Of a stretch of DNA of 64,000 bases, positions 8,337 through 15,829 are shown one piece after another. The first letter of the stretch is position 1; each line of letters starts with the position of its first letter. Origin of the DNA: Microlunatus antarcticus (GTDB lineage Bacteria; Actinomycetota; Actinomycetes; Propionibacteriales; Propionibacteriaceae); assembly GCF_014193425.1 (NCBI RefSeq), contig NZ_JACHZG010000001.1:1984001-2048000 (forward strand). The letters are read 5' to 3'. Both the position numbers and the translations under genes were made by a program. The notes under the pieces are model-generated. The model was given only the letters and a program-made list of their open reading frames with translations. It was not told the DNA's origin and searched no databases.

Positions 8337-9395
8337 CTAACTGCGTGGGGTGCAGCTCGGGTCAGGGACGGGAGCCGCCCCGGCCCGGACCGGTCCGGTC
8401 GAGCCGCCGGGCACGAGGACGCCGGGGAGGAGCCGGGGCGGCAGGGTGTCGGCGCCGTCGAGGACCCGGAGGAGGGCCTGCACGCCCAGCTCGCCGAGCT
8501 CCGGGCCGGGTGAGGACATCGCGGTCAGGGCGGGGTCGACCAGCGTGCTCATCTCGGTCGACGTCAGGACCGACAGGACCGAGACGTCGTCGGGGACGCG
8601 CAGCCCGTGCCGCAGGAGGCCGGAGACCAGCCCCGGTGCGGCGAACTCGTTGAGGACGAGGACCCCCGTCGTCCACGGTCGCGTGGAGACGATCTCCTCG
8701 GCGACCGCGCGGCCCCCGTCGGTGTCCTGCCCGCACTCCAGAACCACGACCGCGAAGCCACGCTCGGCGGCCAGGCGTCGGTAGGCGTCCGCCGCGCGGA
8801 CGTACGGGCCGTAGCTGCGGAAGCTCGCGTCGGCCTGGCTGCCGGTGACCAGCACGAGGTGACGGTGACCGAGCCCGTACAGGTGGTCGACGGCCTGCTC
8901 CATCGTGCGGTCGAAGTCGATGTCGACGTAGACCAGCCCGGTGAGGTCCGCGGAACGACCGATCAGGGCGAACGGCGTCTGCGTCGCCCGGAGCACCTCG
9001 ACGCGGGCGTCCTCGAGCTGGACCTCCATCAGCAGCACGCCGTCCACCAGCCCCTGGCCCACCAGCTCGGTCAGCTCGTCGGCGTCGTTGCTCACCGGCC
9101 ACAGCACCAGGTGGTAGCCGGCCTCGCCGGCCGTCCGCGCTGCGCTGGTGATGAACTCCATCGCCGACCCGCCCAGCTTGTGCTCCATCGCCGGGTAGAC
9201 CAGCGCCACGATCCGGGTCCGCCGGCTGGCCAGGGCCCGGGCCACGCTGTTGCGTCGGAACCCCAGCCGCGCCATGGCGTCCTCGATCTTGCGCCGGGTC
9301 TCCGGCGCCACCCGCTTGGAGTCGTTGACGACGAAGGACACCGTGGCGATCGAGACGCCGGCCGCCTCCGCCACTTCCCGCATGGTCGCCGCCAT
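8337..9395 (-). CDS. LacI-family transcriptional regulator of the adjacent sugar ABC operon
   Basis: A 352-residue LacI/GalR regulator. The helix-turn-helix is near the N-terminus (MREVAEAAGVSIATVSFVVN) with the hinge helix after it (RRNSVARALASRRT), then a periplasmic-binding-like effector domain. GGGAGG lies before the ATG at 9395; a second ATG (9383) is also usable. It is divergent from the ABC importer operon, and a perfect LacI-type palindrome at 9528-9541 lies between them. It very likely represses the operon until a sugar ligand binds. Confidence 0.93.
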   Translation of the reverse strand: MAATMREVAEAAGVSIATVSFVVNDSKRVAPETRRKIEDAMARLGFRRNSVARALASRRTRIVALVYPAMEHKLGGSAMEFITSAARTAGEAGYHLVLWPVSNDADELTELVGQGLVDGVLLMEVQLEDARVEVLRATQTPFALIGRSADLTGLVYVDIDFDRTMEQAVDHLYGLGHRHLVLVTGSQADASFRSYGPYVRAADAYRRLAAERGFAVVVLECGQDTDGGRAVAEEIVSTRPWTTGVLVLNEFAAPGLVSGLLRHGLRVPDDVSVLSVLTSTEMSTLVDPALTAMSSPGPELGELGVQALLRVLDGADTLPPRLLPGVLVPGGSTGPVRAGAAPVPDPSCTPRS

Positions 9396-9485
9396 CGCCC
9401 CCGCACCTCCCGATCTGGTGCCCTGACCGTACGGCTCGACGCGCCTGTCCGGGGGCGCGGACCGAGGTCGTGGGACGAAGGACCC

Positions 9486-9514
9486 TTGACAAACCGTGGG
9501 GCCCGTCCCAGGAT
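9486..9514 (+). promoter_or_regulatory. sigma-70-type promoter of the ABC importer operon
   Basis: TTGACA at 9486-9491 and CAGGAT at 9509-9514 are spaced by exactly 17 bp. The predicted start of transcription is near 9521, just before the LacI operator. Confidence 0.7.
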
Positions 9515-9527
9515 CCTCACAAGCGTA

Positions 9528-9541
9528 GTTAAGCGCTTAAC
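9528..9541. promoter_or_regulatory. LacI-family operator, perfect 14-bp palindrome
   Basis: GTTAAGCGCTTAAC is perfectly symmetric with the central CG typical of LacI/GalR sites. It lies just downstream of the predicted transcription start, so bound repressor would block the importer operon. The divergent LacI gene starts 130 bp away and may be autoregulated. Confidence 0.85.
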
Positions 9542-9634
9542 CGAGGGTTGACGACGTCCGTGGACGAGGGCAGGAGCCCGGGTCCACGGCCGCTCCGACG
9601 CGCCCTCGGTCGCGTCAGCAAAGGAGCTGCACCG

Positions 9635-10879
9635 ATGATCACGAAGCTGGTTTCCAAGCGCGTGGCGACCTTCGCCGCCCTGGCCGCCCTGGCCCCCCTC
9701 TCCCTCGCCGCGTGCGGCGGCGGGTCCTCCGGGTCGTCGGGCGGGGACGCGTCCGCGACCGTCGACACCCTCAAGGTCCTCGACTACTACACCGACGAGC
9801 CCGGCAAGACCCAGATCGGCGACATGCTGACCGCGTGCGGCACCTCGATCGGGGTCGGCACGATCGAGCGCGAGGCCGTGCCCGGTCCGACCCTGATCCA
9901 GAAGGTGCTGCAGCAGGCGTCGTCCAAGTCCCTGCCCGACGTGCTGATGCTCGACAACCCCGACATCCAGCAGATCGCCGACACCGGCGCGTTGGCTCCC
10001 CTCGGCGACTTCGGCATCACCGCGGACGGCTACGCGCCGGGCCCGGTCGCCGCGGCCACCGGAGCCGACGGCAAGCTCTACGGCCTGCAGCCGGGGGCCA
10101 ACACGATCGCGATCTTCTACCGCAAGGACGTGCTGGAGAAGGCCGGTGTGACGCCCCCGACCACCTGGGCCGAGCTCCGGACGGCGGCCAAGAAGCTGAC
10201 CGTCGGCAAGCAGTACGGCTTCGCCTTCAACGCCACCGCCGACTACGAGGGCGCCTGGCAGTTCCTGCCGGCGATGTGGAGCAACGGCGGTGACGAGACC
10301 GACCTCAAGACCCCGCAGGTGGCGGGGGCCCTCCAGCTGTGGAAGGACCTCGTCGACGACGGCTCCGCGTCCAAGAGCGTCGTCAACTGGAAGCAGTCCG
10401 ACGTGAACGACCAGTTCATCGCCGGCAACGCGGCCATGATGCTCAACGGGCCGTGGCAGGAACCCGCCCTGGACAAGGCGAAGGTCGACTACGGCGTCGT
10501 CCCGTTCCCGGTCGACCAGGCGGGCCAGGCCTCGGTCGCCCCGCTCGGCGGCGAGGCGTGGACGGTCCCCATGACCGGCGACCAGGCGAAGATGGCCAAG
10601 GCCGCCGAGCTGGTGAAGTGCATGAACACCGACGCGAACCAGCTGCTGCGCGCCAAGCAGGGCGGTCTGGTGCCGACCAAGCTCGCGCTCGCCGACCAGT
10701 TCAAGACCGAGGTCCCCAAGATGGCCGGCTTCACCGACGCCGTGGCCCAGGCCCGGGCCCGGACCGGCAAGCTCGGCGCCAAGTGGCCGGACACCGCCAA
10801 GATCATCTACACCGGCGTGCAGCTCGTGCTGACCGGCCAGGCCGCTCCGGCGGACGCGATGGCCAAGGCCGGCGGCTAA
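9635..10879 (+). CDS. carbohydrate ABC transporter substrate-binding lipoprotein
   Basis: A 414-residue extracellular solute-binding protein (family 1, maltose-binding-like). The signal peptide ends in a lipobox LSLAAC (Cys about residue 28), so it is anchored to the outer face of the membrane. Typical features are DVLMLDNPDIQQIADTGAL, AIFYRKDVLEKAGVTPPTTW, and AAMMLNGPW near residue 270. AAGGAG at 9621 marks the ATG; the frame is open upstream without a signal peptide. First gene of a five-gene operon with two permeases, ThuA and an oxidoreductase. No ATPase is encoded here, so a shared MsiK-like ATPase is implied. Confidence 0.93.
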   Translation: MITKLVSKRVATFAALAALAPLSLAACGGGSSGSSGGDASATVDTLKVLDYYTDEPGKTQIGDMLTACGTSIGVGTIEREAVPGPTLIQKVLQQASSKSLPDVLMLDNPDIQQIADTGALAPLGDFGITADGYAPGPVAAATGADGKLYGLQPGANTIAIFYRKDVLEKAGVTPPTTWAELRTAAKKLTVGKQYGFAFNATADYEGAWQFLPAMWSNGGDETDLKTPQVAGALQLWKDLVDDGSASKSVVNWKQSDVNDQFIAGNAAMMLNGPWQEPALDKAKVDYGVVPFPVDQAGQASVAPLGGEAWTVPMTGDQAKMAKAAELVKCMNTDANQLLRAKQGGLVPTKLALADQFKTEVPKMAGFTDAVAQARARTGKLGAKWPDTAKIIYTGVQLVLTGQAAPADAMAKAGG

Positions 10880-10906
10880 CGGGTCGGCGAGGAGAGGAGC
10901 CGAGTC

Positions 10907-11872
10907 GTGTCGGACACGAAGACTCTCGCCCCCGCACCGCCCAGGGACGCACCGGCGCCTCGTCCTCCGACCGCTCGTCGGAGCGGCAGCCGGCGCCTCG
11001 AGGAGATCACCAAGATCCTCTTCGTGGTGCCGGCGGGCCTGGCGATCGTCGCCCTGTTCGGCTACCCGGTCGTCAAGAACGTGGTGATGGGCTTCCAGGA
11101 CTACGGGCTCAAGACGTTCTTCACCGGCAAGGCCCCGTTCGTGGGGCTCAGCAACTACGTCGCCGTGGTGAGCGACGACGTCTTCTCGAAGGCCGTCGTC
11201 AACACCGCGCTCTTCACGCTGGGCTCGATCCTCGGCCAGTTCGTGATCGGGATGCTGCTCGCGCTGTTCTTCCACCAGAGCTTTCCGCTCAACGGGGTGC
11301 TGCGCGCGCTCTTCCTGCTGCCGTGGCTGCTGCCGCTGATCGTGGGCAGCGCCGCGTGGCGGGCGATCCTCGAGCAGGACAGCGGCATCCTCAACGTCAC
11401 GCTGCAGAACCTCGGCGTCATCGACGGGCCGGTCCCGTGGCTCACGTCGCCCTCGGTGGCGCTGGTCTCCGTGATCCTGGTCAACATCTGGCTGGGCATC
11501 CCGTTCAACCTGACCCTGCTCTACAGCGGGCTGCAGGCCATCCCGGACGAGCTGTACGAGGCCGGGGCACTGGACGGCGCGACGGGCTGGCGGGCCTTCT
11601 GGTCGATCACCTGGCCCAACCTCAGGGCGGTGGTCAGCGTGGTGCTGATGCTCGGCGTGATCTACACCCTCAAGGTCCTGGACATCATCCTCGGCCTCAC
11701 CCAGGGCGGGCCGGCCAACGCGACCCAGACCATCGCGCTGCAGTCCTACCAACGCTCCTTCGTGGAGTTCAAGTTCGGGCAGGGGGCCGCGCTGAGCAAC
11801 ATCCTGATCGTCATCTCGCTGGCCTTCGCGATCATCTACCTGCGCGTCAACCGGCGCCAGGTCGACGAGTAG
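10907..11872 (+). CDS. sugar ABC transporter permease (MalF-like)
   Basis: A 321-residue binding-protein-dependent inner-membrane permease with six TM helices after a Pro/Arg-rich cytoplasmic N-terminus. The EAA loop that contacts the ATPase is YEAGALDGATGWRAFWSITWPNL near residues 220-242. GGAGAGGAG precedes the GTG. It lies 27 nt after the binding-protein gene and 10 nt before the second permease, as in most CUT1 importer operons. Confidence 0.92.
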   Translation: MSDTKTLAPAPPRDAPAPRPPTARRSGSRRLEEITKILFVVPAGLAIVALFGYPVVKNVVMGFQDYGLKTFFTGKAPFVGLSNYVAVVSDDVFSKAVVNTALFTLGSILGQFVIGMLLALFFHQSFPLNGVLRALFLLPWLLPLIVGSAAWRAILEQDSGILNVTLQNLGVIDGPVPWLTSPSVALVSVILVNIWLGIPFNLTLLYSGLQAIPDELYEAGALDGATGWRAFWSITWPNLRAVVSVVLMLGVIYTLKVLDIILGLTQGGPANATQTIALQSYQRSFVEFKFGQGAALSNILIVISLAFAIIYLRVNRRQVDE

Positions 11873-11882
11873 GGGAGCGACG

Positions 11883-12719
11883 ATGTCCGCCATTGTGTCC
11901 AAGGGGCAAGCCCGGCACGCCCGCGGTCCCGTCCGGACCGCCATCGCGATCGTCCTGCTCGCGCTGCTGCTGTTCCCCGTCTACTGGATGCTGAACATCT
12001 CGCTGCAGCCGAGCGGCAACGCCCTGTCCGGCACCTTCTTCCCGACCCACCCGAGCCTCGACGGCTACCGGGCGGCGATCGCCGACCAGGGCGGCCACCT
12101 GGTGATCAGCCTGGTGATCGCCTCGGGGACGGTCGTGCTGTCCCTGCTGGTCGCCGCGCCCTGCGCGTACGCGCTCGCCCAGTTCCGGTTCCGCTGGATC
12201 AGCTGGGCCCTGCTCGCCATCCTGATCTCCCAGATGATCCCGAGCATCGTGATCGCCAACGCCCTCTACACCGCGTACGAGCGCATCGGGCTGCTGGACT
12301 CGATCCCGGGGCTGATCGTCGTGAACTCGGCGAGCGGGATCCCGTTCGGCATCTTGATCATGCGGTCGTTCATGCTCGGCGTGCCGCCCTCGATCGTCGA
12401 GGCGGCTCGCGTGGACGGGGCCGGCCTGGTCCGGGCGTTCCTGTCCATCGTGGTGCCGATCAGCCGCAACTCGCTGATCACCGCGGGGCTGTTCGCCTTC
12501 CTGTTCGCGTGGAGCGACTTCATCTACGCGCTCACGCTGACCACCAAGGGTCAGGTCGTGCCCGTCACCCTCGGGATCTACACCTACCTGGGCGCCCACA
12601 TCGCCAACTGGAGCGCGGTGATGGCCACCGCCGTGCTCGCCTCCCTCCCGGCGATCGTCCTGCTGGTCGTCGCCCAGCGCTACATCTCCGCCGGCGCCAC
12701 CGGCGGGGCCGTCAAGTAA
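11883..12719 (+). CDS. sugar ABC transporter permease (MalG-like)
   Basis: A 278-residue second permease subunit of the CUT1 importer. It has an N-terminal TM (IAIVLLALLLFPVYWMLNIS), the EAA loop at VEAARVDGAGLVRAFLSIVVP near residues 173-193, and four further TM segments. GGGAG sits before the ATG. It forms the translocation channel with the preceding permease; substrate choice is set by the binding protein. Confidence 0.92.
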   Translation: MSAIVSKGQARHARGPVRTAIAIVLLALLLFPVYWMLNISLQPSGNALSGTFFPTHPSLDGYRAAIADQGGHLVISLVIASGTVVLSLLVAAPCAYALAQFRFRWISWALLAILISQMIPSIVIANALYTAYERIGLLDSIPGLIVVNSASGIPFGILIMRSFMLGVPPSIVEAARVDGAGLVRAFLSIVVPISRNSLITAGLFAFLFAWSDFIYALTLTTKGQVVPVTLGIYTYLGAHIANWSAVMATAVLASLPAIVLLVVAQRYISAGATGGAVK

Positions 12720-12761
12720 CCCGACCCGACCACTCATCCGACCCCCTCGAGAGGGACACCC

Positions 12762-13574
12762 ATGTCGTCCAGCAGCACCACCAAGCACCTGAACGTCGTC
12801 GTCTGGGGGGAGAACCGGCACGAGCAGATCGAGCCCCACGTCGCCGCGATCTACCCCGACGGCATGCACGCCACCATCGCTGCCGGGATCACCGAGAACC
12901 TGGGGGAGGACGTCTCGGTCACGACGGTGACCCTCGACGACCCGGAGCACGGCCTGACCGAGGAGGTCCTCGCGAGCACCGACGTCCTGGTCTGGTGGGG
13001 GCACGCCGCGCACGCGGAGGTCGCCGACGAGATCGTCGACCGGGTGCACCGTCACGTGCTGTCCGGGATGGGCCTGCTCGTGCTGCACTCCGCGCACTGG
13101 TCCAAGATCTTCGGCAGGCTGATGGGGACGACCTGCACGCTCCGCTGGCGCAGCGAGCAGGACCGCGAGCTGGTCTGGACCGTCGACGCGACGCACCCGA
13201 TCACGCAGGGCGTGCCCAATCCGATCGTCATCGACGCCCAGGAGATGTACGGCGAGACGTTCGACATCCCCGCGCCCGACGAGCTGATCTTCATCTCGTC
13301 GTTCAGCGGCGGCGAGGTGTTCCGCAGCGGCTGCACGTTCCGCCGGGGGCACGGCAAGATCTTCTTCTTCTCCCCGGGGGACCAGGACTTCCCCGTCTAC
13401 CACCACCGCGACGTCCGCCGGGTCATCGCCAACGGCGTGCGGTGGGCCGCCAGCGACGGCGAGCGCGCCCTGCCGACGCTGCTCCGCTACGAGACGGGTG
13501 AGTTCTTCCAGGGCCGCAGCTACGCGGGCGCCATCGAGTCGGTCGAGGAGACGCCGGAGCCCGCGGGTGTCTGA
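12762..13574 (+). CDS. ThuA domain protein (trehalose-utilization-like)
   Basis: A 270-residue ThuA-like protein with a class I glutamine-amidotransferase-like fold: [10 protein letters not shown] at the start, a [15 protein letters not shown] strand-turn, [13 protein letters not shown], and [17 protein letters not shown] near residues 200-215. ThuA proteins take part in trehalose, sucrose or related disaccharide catabolism, usually beside a Gfo/Idh/MocA enzyme and an ABC importer, exactly the layout here. Its stop overlaps the GTG of the next gene by 8 nt. The reaction is not established for the family. Confidence 0.88.
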   Translation: MSSSSTTKHLNVVVWGENRHEQIEPHVAAIYPDGMHATIAAGITENLGEDVSVTTVTLDDPEHGLTEEVLASTDVLVWWGHAAHAEVADEIVDRVHRHVLSGMGLLVLHSAHWSKIFGRLMGTTCTLRWRSEQDRELVWTVDATHPITQGVPNPIVIDAQEMYGETFDIPAPDELIFISSFSGGEVFRSGCTFRRGHGKIFFFSPGDQDFPVYHHRDVRRVIANGVRWAASDGERALPTLLRYETGEFFQGRSYAGAIESVEETPEPAGV

Positions 13575-14661
13575 GCCGCTGCGTCTGGTCCAGGTCGGGG
13601 CGGGCGGGATGGGGCGTACGTGGCTGCGTGCCCTCGCCGCCAACCCGGACGTCCGGCTGGTCGGGCTGGTCGACCTCGACGTCGACGCCGCGCGACGGGC
13701 CGCCGACGAGGAGGGCTGGCCCGGGGTGGAGGTGGCGACCATGGTGGAGGGTCTCGGCTCGCGCCCCGAGGCCGAGGCCCTGGTCAACGTCACCGTCCCG
13801 GTGGCGCACCACGCGGTGAGCACCGCGGCCCTGCTCGGCGGCCTTCCCGTGCTCAGCGAGAAGCCGCTGGCCGAGTCGGTCGCCGAGGGCCTGTCGATGG
13901 TGGCCGTGTCGGAGGTGGCCGGCCGGCTGCTGATGGTGTCGCAGTCGCGGCGCTACTGGCGCCACCTGTCGGCCTACCGCCGCCAGATCGCGGGGCTCGG
14001 GCGGGTCGGCACGGTGAGCTGCGAGTTCTTCAAGGCCCCGCACTTCGGCGGCTTCCGCGAGGAGATGGCGTACCCGCTGCTCGTGGACATGGCGATCCAC
14101 CAGTTCGACCTCGCACGCGACCTGATCGGCACCGAGCCGGTGTCGGTCTTCTGCGACAGCTTCAACCCGTCCTGGAGCTGGTTCGGCGGGGATGCCGCCG
14201 CGAACGCGGTGTTCGAGTTCGAGGGCGGCGCACGCTTCAGCTTCACCGGGAGCTGGTGCTCACCCGGGCTGGAGACCTCCTGGAACGGGCGCTGGCGGGT
14301 GAGCGCCGACGGCGGCACCGCCCTGTGGGACGGCGACGGCGAGCCGGTGGCCGAGGACGCCGACGGTTCGTCGCTGCCGGTCGTCGTCGAGGACGAGCCG
14401 GAGCAGATCGCCGGCTCGCTGGCCGAGTTCGTCGCCGTGCTGCGCGAGGGTGGCGTCCCCTCGGGCGAGGTGCACGCGAACGTGCTGAGCCTGGCCATGG
14501 TCGAGGCCGCCACCAGGTCGGCGGAGGCCGGCCGGCGGGTGACGATCGCCGAGGTGCTGGACGCGGCGTACGCGACCGCGGTCGAGGTGGAGCAGAACGA
14601 GGCCGTGCGTACGCAGCTGCTGTCCTGGCCGTCCGTGCACGCGGTGGTGGGGCGACGCTGA
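13567..14661 (+). CDS. Gfo/Idh/MocA-family oxidoreductase
   Basis: A 364-residue NAD(P)-dependent sugar dehydrogenase. The Rossmann motif is [14 protein letters not shown] near residues 9-22, followed by [10 protein letters not shown] (the family EKP with catalytic Lys, about 100) and a substrate domain with [15 protein letters not shown] (His about 178). GTG 13567 overlaps the ThuA stop, so the two are coupled. Likely oxidises the imported sugar or a ThuA product to a keto derivative. Last gene of the LacI-controlled operon. Confidence 0.9.
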   Translation: MSEPLRLVQVGAGGMGRTWLRALAANPDVRLVGLVDLDVDAARRAADEEGWPGVEVATMVEGLGSRPEAEALVNVTVPVAHHAVSTAALLGGLPVLSEKPLAESVAEGLSMVAVSEVAGRLLMVSQSRRYWRHLSAYRRQIAGLGRVGTVSCEFFKAPHFGGFREEMAYPLLVDMAIHQFDLARDLIGTEPVSVFCDSFNPSWSWFGGDAAANAVFEFEGGARFSFTGSWCSPGLETSWNGRWRVSADGGTALWDGDGEPVAEDADGSSLPVVVEDEPEQIAGSLAEFVAVLREGGVPSGEVHANVLSLAMVEAATRSAEAGRRVTIAEVLDAAYATAVEVEQNEAVRTQLLSWPSVHAVVGRR

Positions 14662-14673
14662 ACGCGTGAGCCG

Positions 14674-15144
14674 CTAGCCCAGGTGCCCGGTCAGGCGGGC
14701 GCTGAGGTCGTGGAGCTCCGTGCGCAGGCGGGCGAGCTCGTCGGGCGCGAGCTCGGTGTCGCAGCGGACGCGGTGCTGGGCGATCGCGGCCTGCTGCTCG
14801 AGGTCACGTCCGGCGCCCGTGAGGGCGGCCCGGAAGACGCGCCGGTCGTCCTCGTCGCGGCGGCGGTCGAGCAGGTGGGCTTGCTCGAGCCGCTCGATCA
14901 CCGGGCTGAGCCCGTGGGCCGGGAGGTCGAGCCGGCCGGCGAGGTCGCTCAGGCTGATCTCGTCCTCCTCCCACAGCGCCATCATCACGAGGTACTGCGG
15001 GTAGGTGAGGCCGAGCTCCTTCAGCAGCGGGCGGTACGAGCGCACGATCGCGTTGGTGGCGGCGTACAGCGCGAAGCAGAGCTGGTCGTCGAGGCGCAGG
15101 GCGGTCGAGGGGCCGTCGGCGGGCTGCGGGGCGTCGGGGGACAC
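14674..15144 (-). CDS. OhrR-like MarR-family organic-peroxide sensor
   Basis: A 156-residue MarR regulator closely matching OhrR: RLDDQLCFALYAATNAIVR, then YRPLLKELGLTYPQYLVMMA and WEEDEISLSDLAGRLDLP. The redox cysteine of OhrR (Cys23 with this start) is present, with the tyrosines that contact it. OhrR releases DNA when organic hydroperoxides oxidise this Cys. I place the start at GTG 15144, a few bases after AAGGAT; an ATG at 15201 would add 19 residues unlike the family. No ohr peroxidase gene lies beside it. It is divergent from another MarR gene. Confidence 0.85.
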   Translation of the reverse strand: MSPDAPQPADGPSTALRLDDQLCFALYAATNAIVRSYRPLLKELGLTYPQYLVMMALWEEDEISLSDLAGRLDLPAHGLSPVIERLEQAHLLDRRRDEDDRRVFRAALTGAGRDLEQQAAIAQHRVRCDTELAPDELARLRTELHDLSARLTGHLG

Positions 15145-15309
15145 GGGATCCTTCGGGAGCGGCGTGGGCCGGCCGGGGCCGGGGAGACAAGTCTGCGGCA
15201 CCGCACCGACCGGTCGCGCGGACCGGCTGGGTCCCAGGTTCCTCCAACAGATCTGGGGTCCAGCCGCTTCGCGTCGTCAACCTGAGAGGTCGTGCAGGTA
15301 CTGCTGAGA

Positions 15310-15353
15310 AACTTAACAGTCACAGACGCCGATGATCGCGTCTGGTTAAAGTT
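15310..15353. promoter_or_regulatory. nested inverted repeats, MarR-type operator region with -10 box
   Basis: AACTTAAC (15310-15317) pairs with GTTAAAGTT (15345-15353, one extra base), and CAGACGC (15323-15329) pairs with GCGTCTG (15338-15344). The right arm contains the -10-like TAAAGT (15347-15352), 6 nt before the GTG of the forward MarR gene. A regulator bound here would cover that promoter. Confidence 0.5.
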
Positions 15354-15358
15354 CGCGC

Positions 15359-15802
15359 GTGATCCAAAGCGAGCTGGACCGCGGTTCCTCCGCGCTGGCC
15401 CTGTCCGCCGTCATCGTCGCCGCCGACACCTTCCGGCTTGCCGCCGCCCAGCACTTCGGGCTGGCCCTGGTCGACACGCACGCCATCAGCTACCTGGCCG
15501 AGCACGGGCCGATGTCGCAGACCGAGCTCGCCCGGCTCCTCGGGCTGACCAGCGCCGGCGTCACCGGGCTCGTCGACCGGCTCGAGCAGACCGGCAACGC
15601 CCGGCGGGCCCTCGACCCGCAGGACCGGCGTCGGCACCGGATCGAGCTCACCGACCACGCGTGGGAGATCCTCGCCGAGTGCCGCGAGGGGCTGGCCCGG
15701 ACGTTCGACCGGCTCGACCCGGCGAGCGTCGAGACCGTCACCTGCGCCCTGACCGGGCTTGCGGCGGGCCTCACCGAGGAGAGCCGCCGGTTCGGCTCCT
15801 GA
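15359..15802 (+). CDS. MarR-family transcriptional regulator
   Basis: A 147-residue winged-helix regulator: SYLAEHGPMSQTELARLLGL, the recognition helix TSAGVTGLVDRLEQTG, and the wing ARRALDPQDRRRHRIELT. The dimer helices flank this domain. No cysteine sensor is obvious. GTG 15359 follows a TAAAGT -10 box by 6 nt with no Shine-Dalgarno, so a leaderless mRNA is likely. The nested inverted repeats just upstream suggest autoregulation. Confidence 0.87.
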   Translation: MIQSELDRGSSALALSAVIVAADTFRLAAAQHFGLALVDTHAISYLAEHGPMSQTELARLLGLTSAGVTGLVDRLEQTGNARRALDPQDRRRHRIELTDHAWEILAECREGLARTFDRLDPASVETVTCALTGLAAGLTEESRRFGS

Positions 15803-15829
15803 CGGGTCGGGCGGCGGTCGTCGGTCAGG
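15798..15829. terminator. candidate terminator with both stop codons in the stem
   Basis: CCTGAC (15798-15803), containing the MarR TGA, pairs with GTCAGG (15824-15829), containing the reverse-complemented TGA of the acyltransferase. The loop is 20 nt. The stem is short. Confidence 0.35.

Noticed and set aside
9092-11944. 950-codon reverse ORF across the LacI/ABC operon
   Set aside because: Low-complexity Arg/Gly/His/Gln translation, antisense to clearly recognised genes; expected in very GC-rich DNA.
11847-13823. 658-codon reverse ORF over permease, ThuA and oxidoreductase
   Set aside because: Antisense shadow with biased, low-complexity composition.
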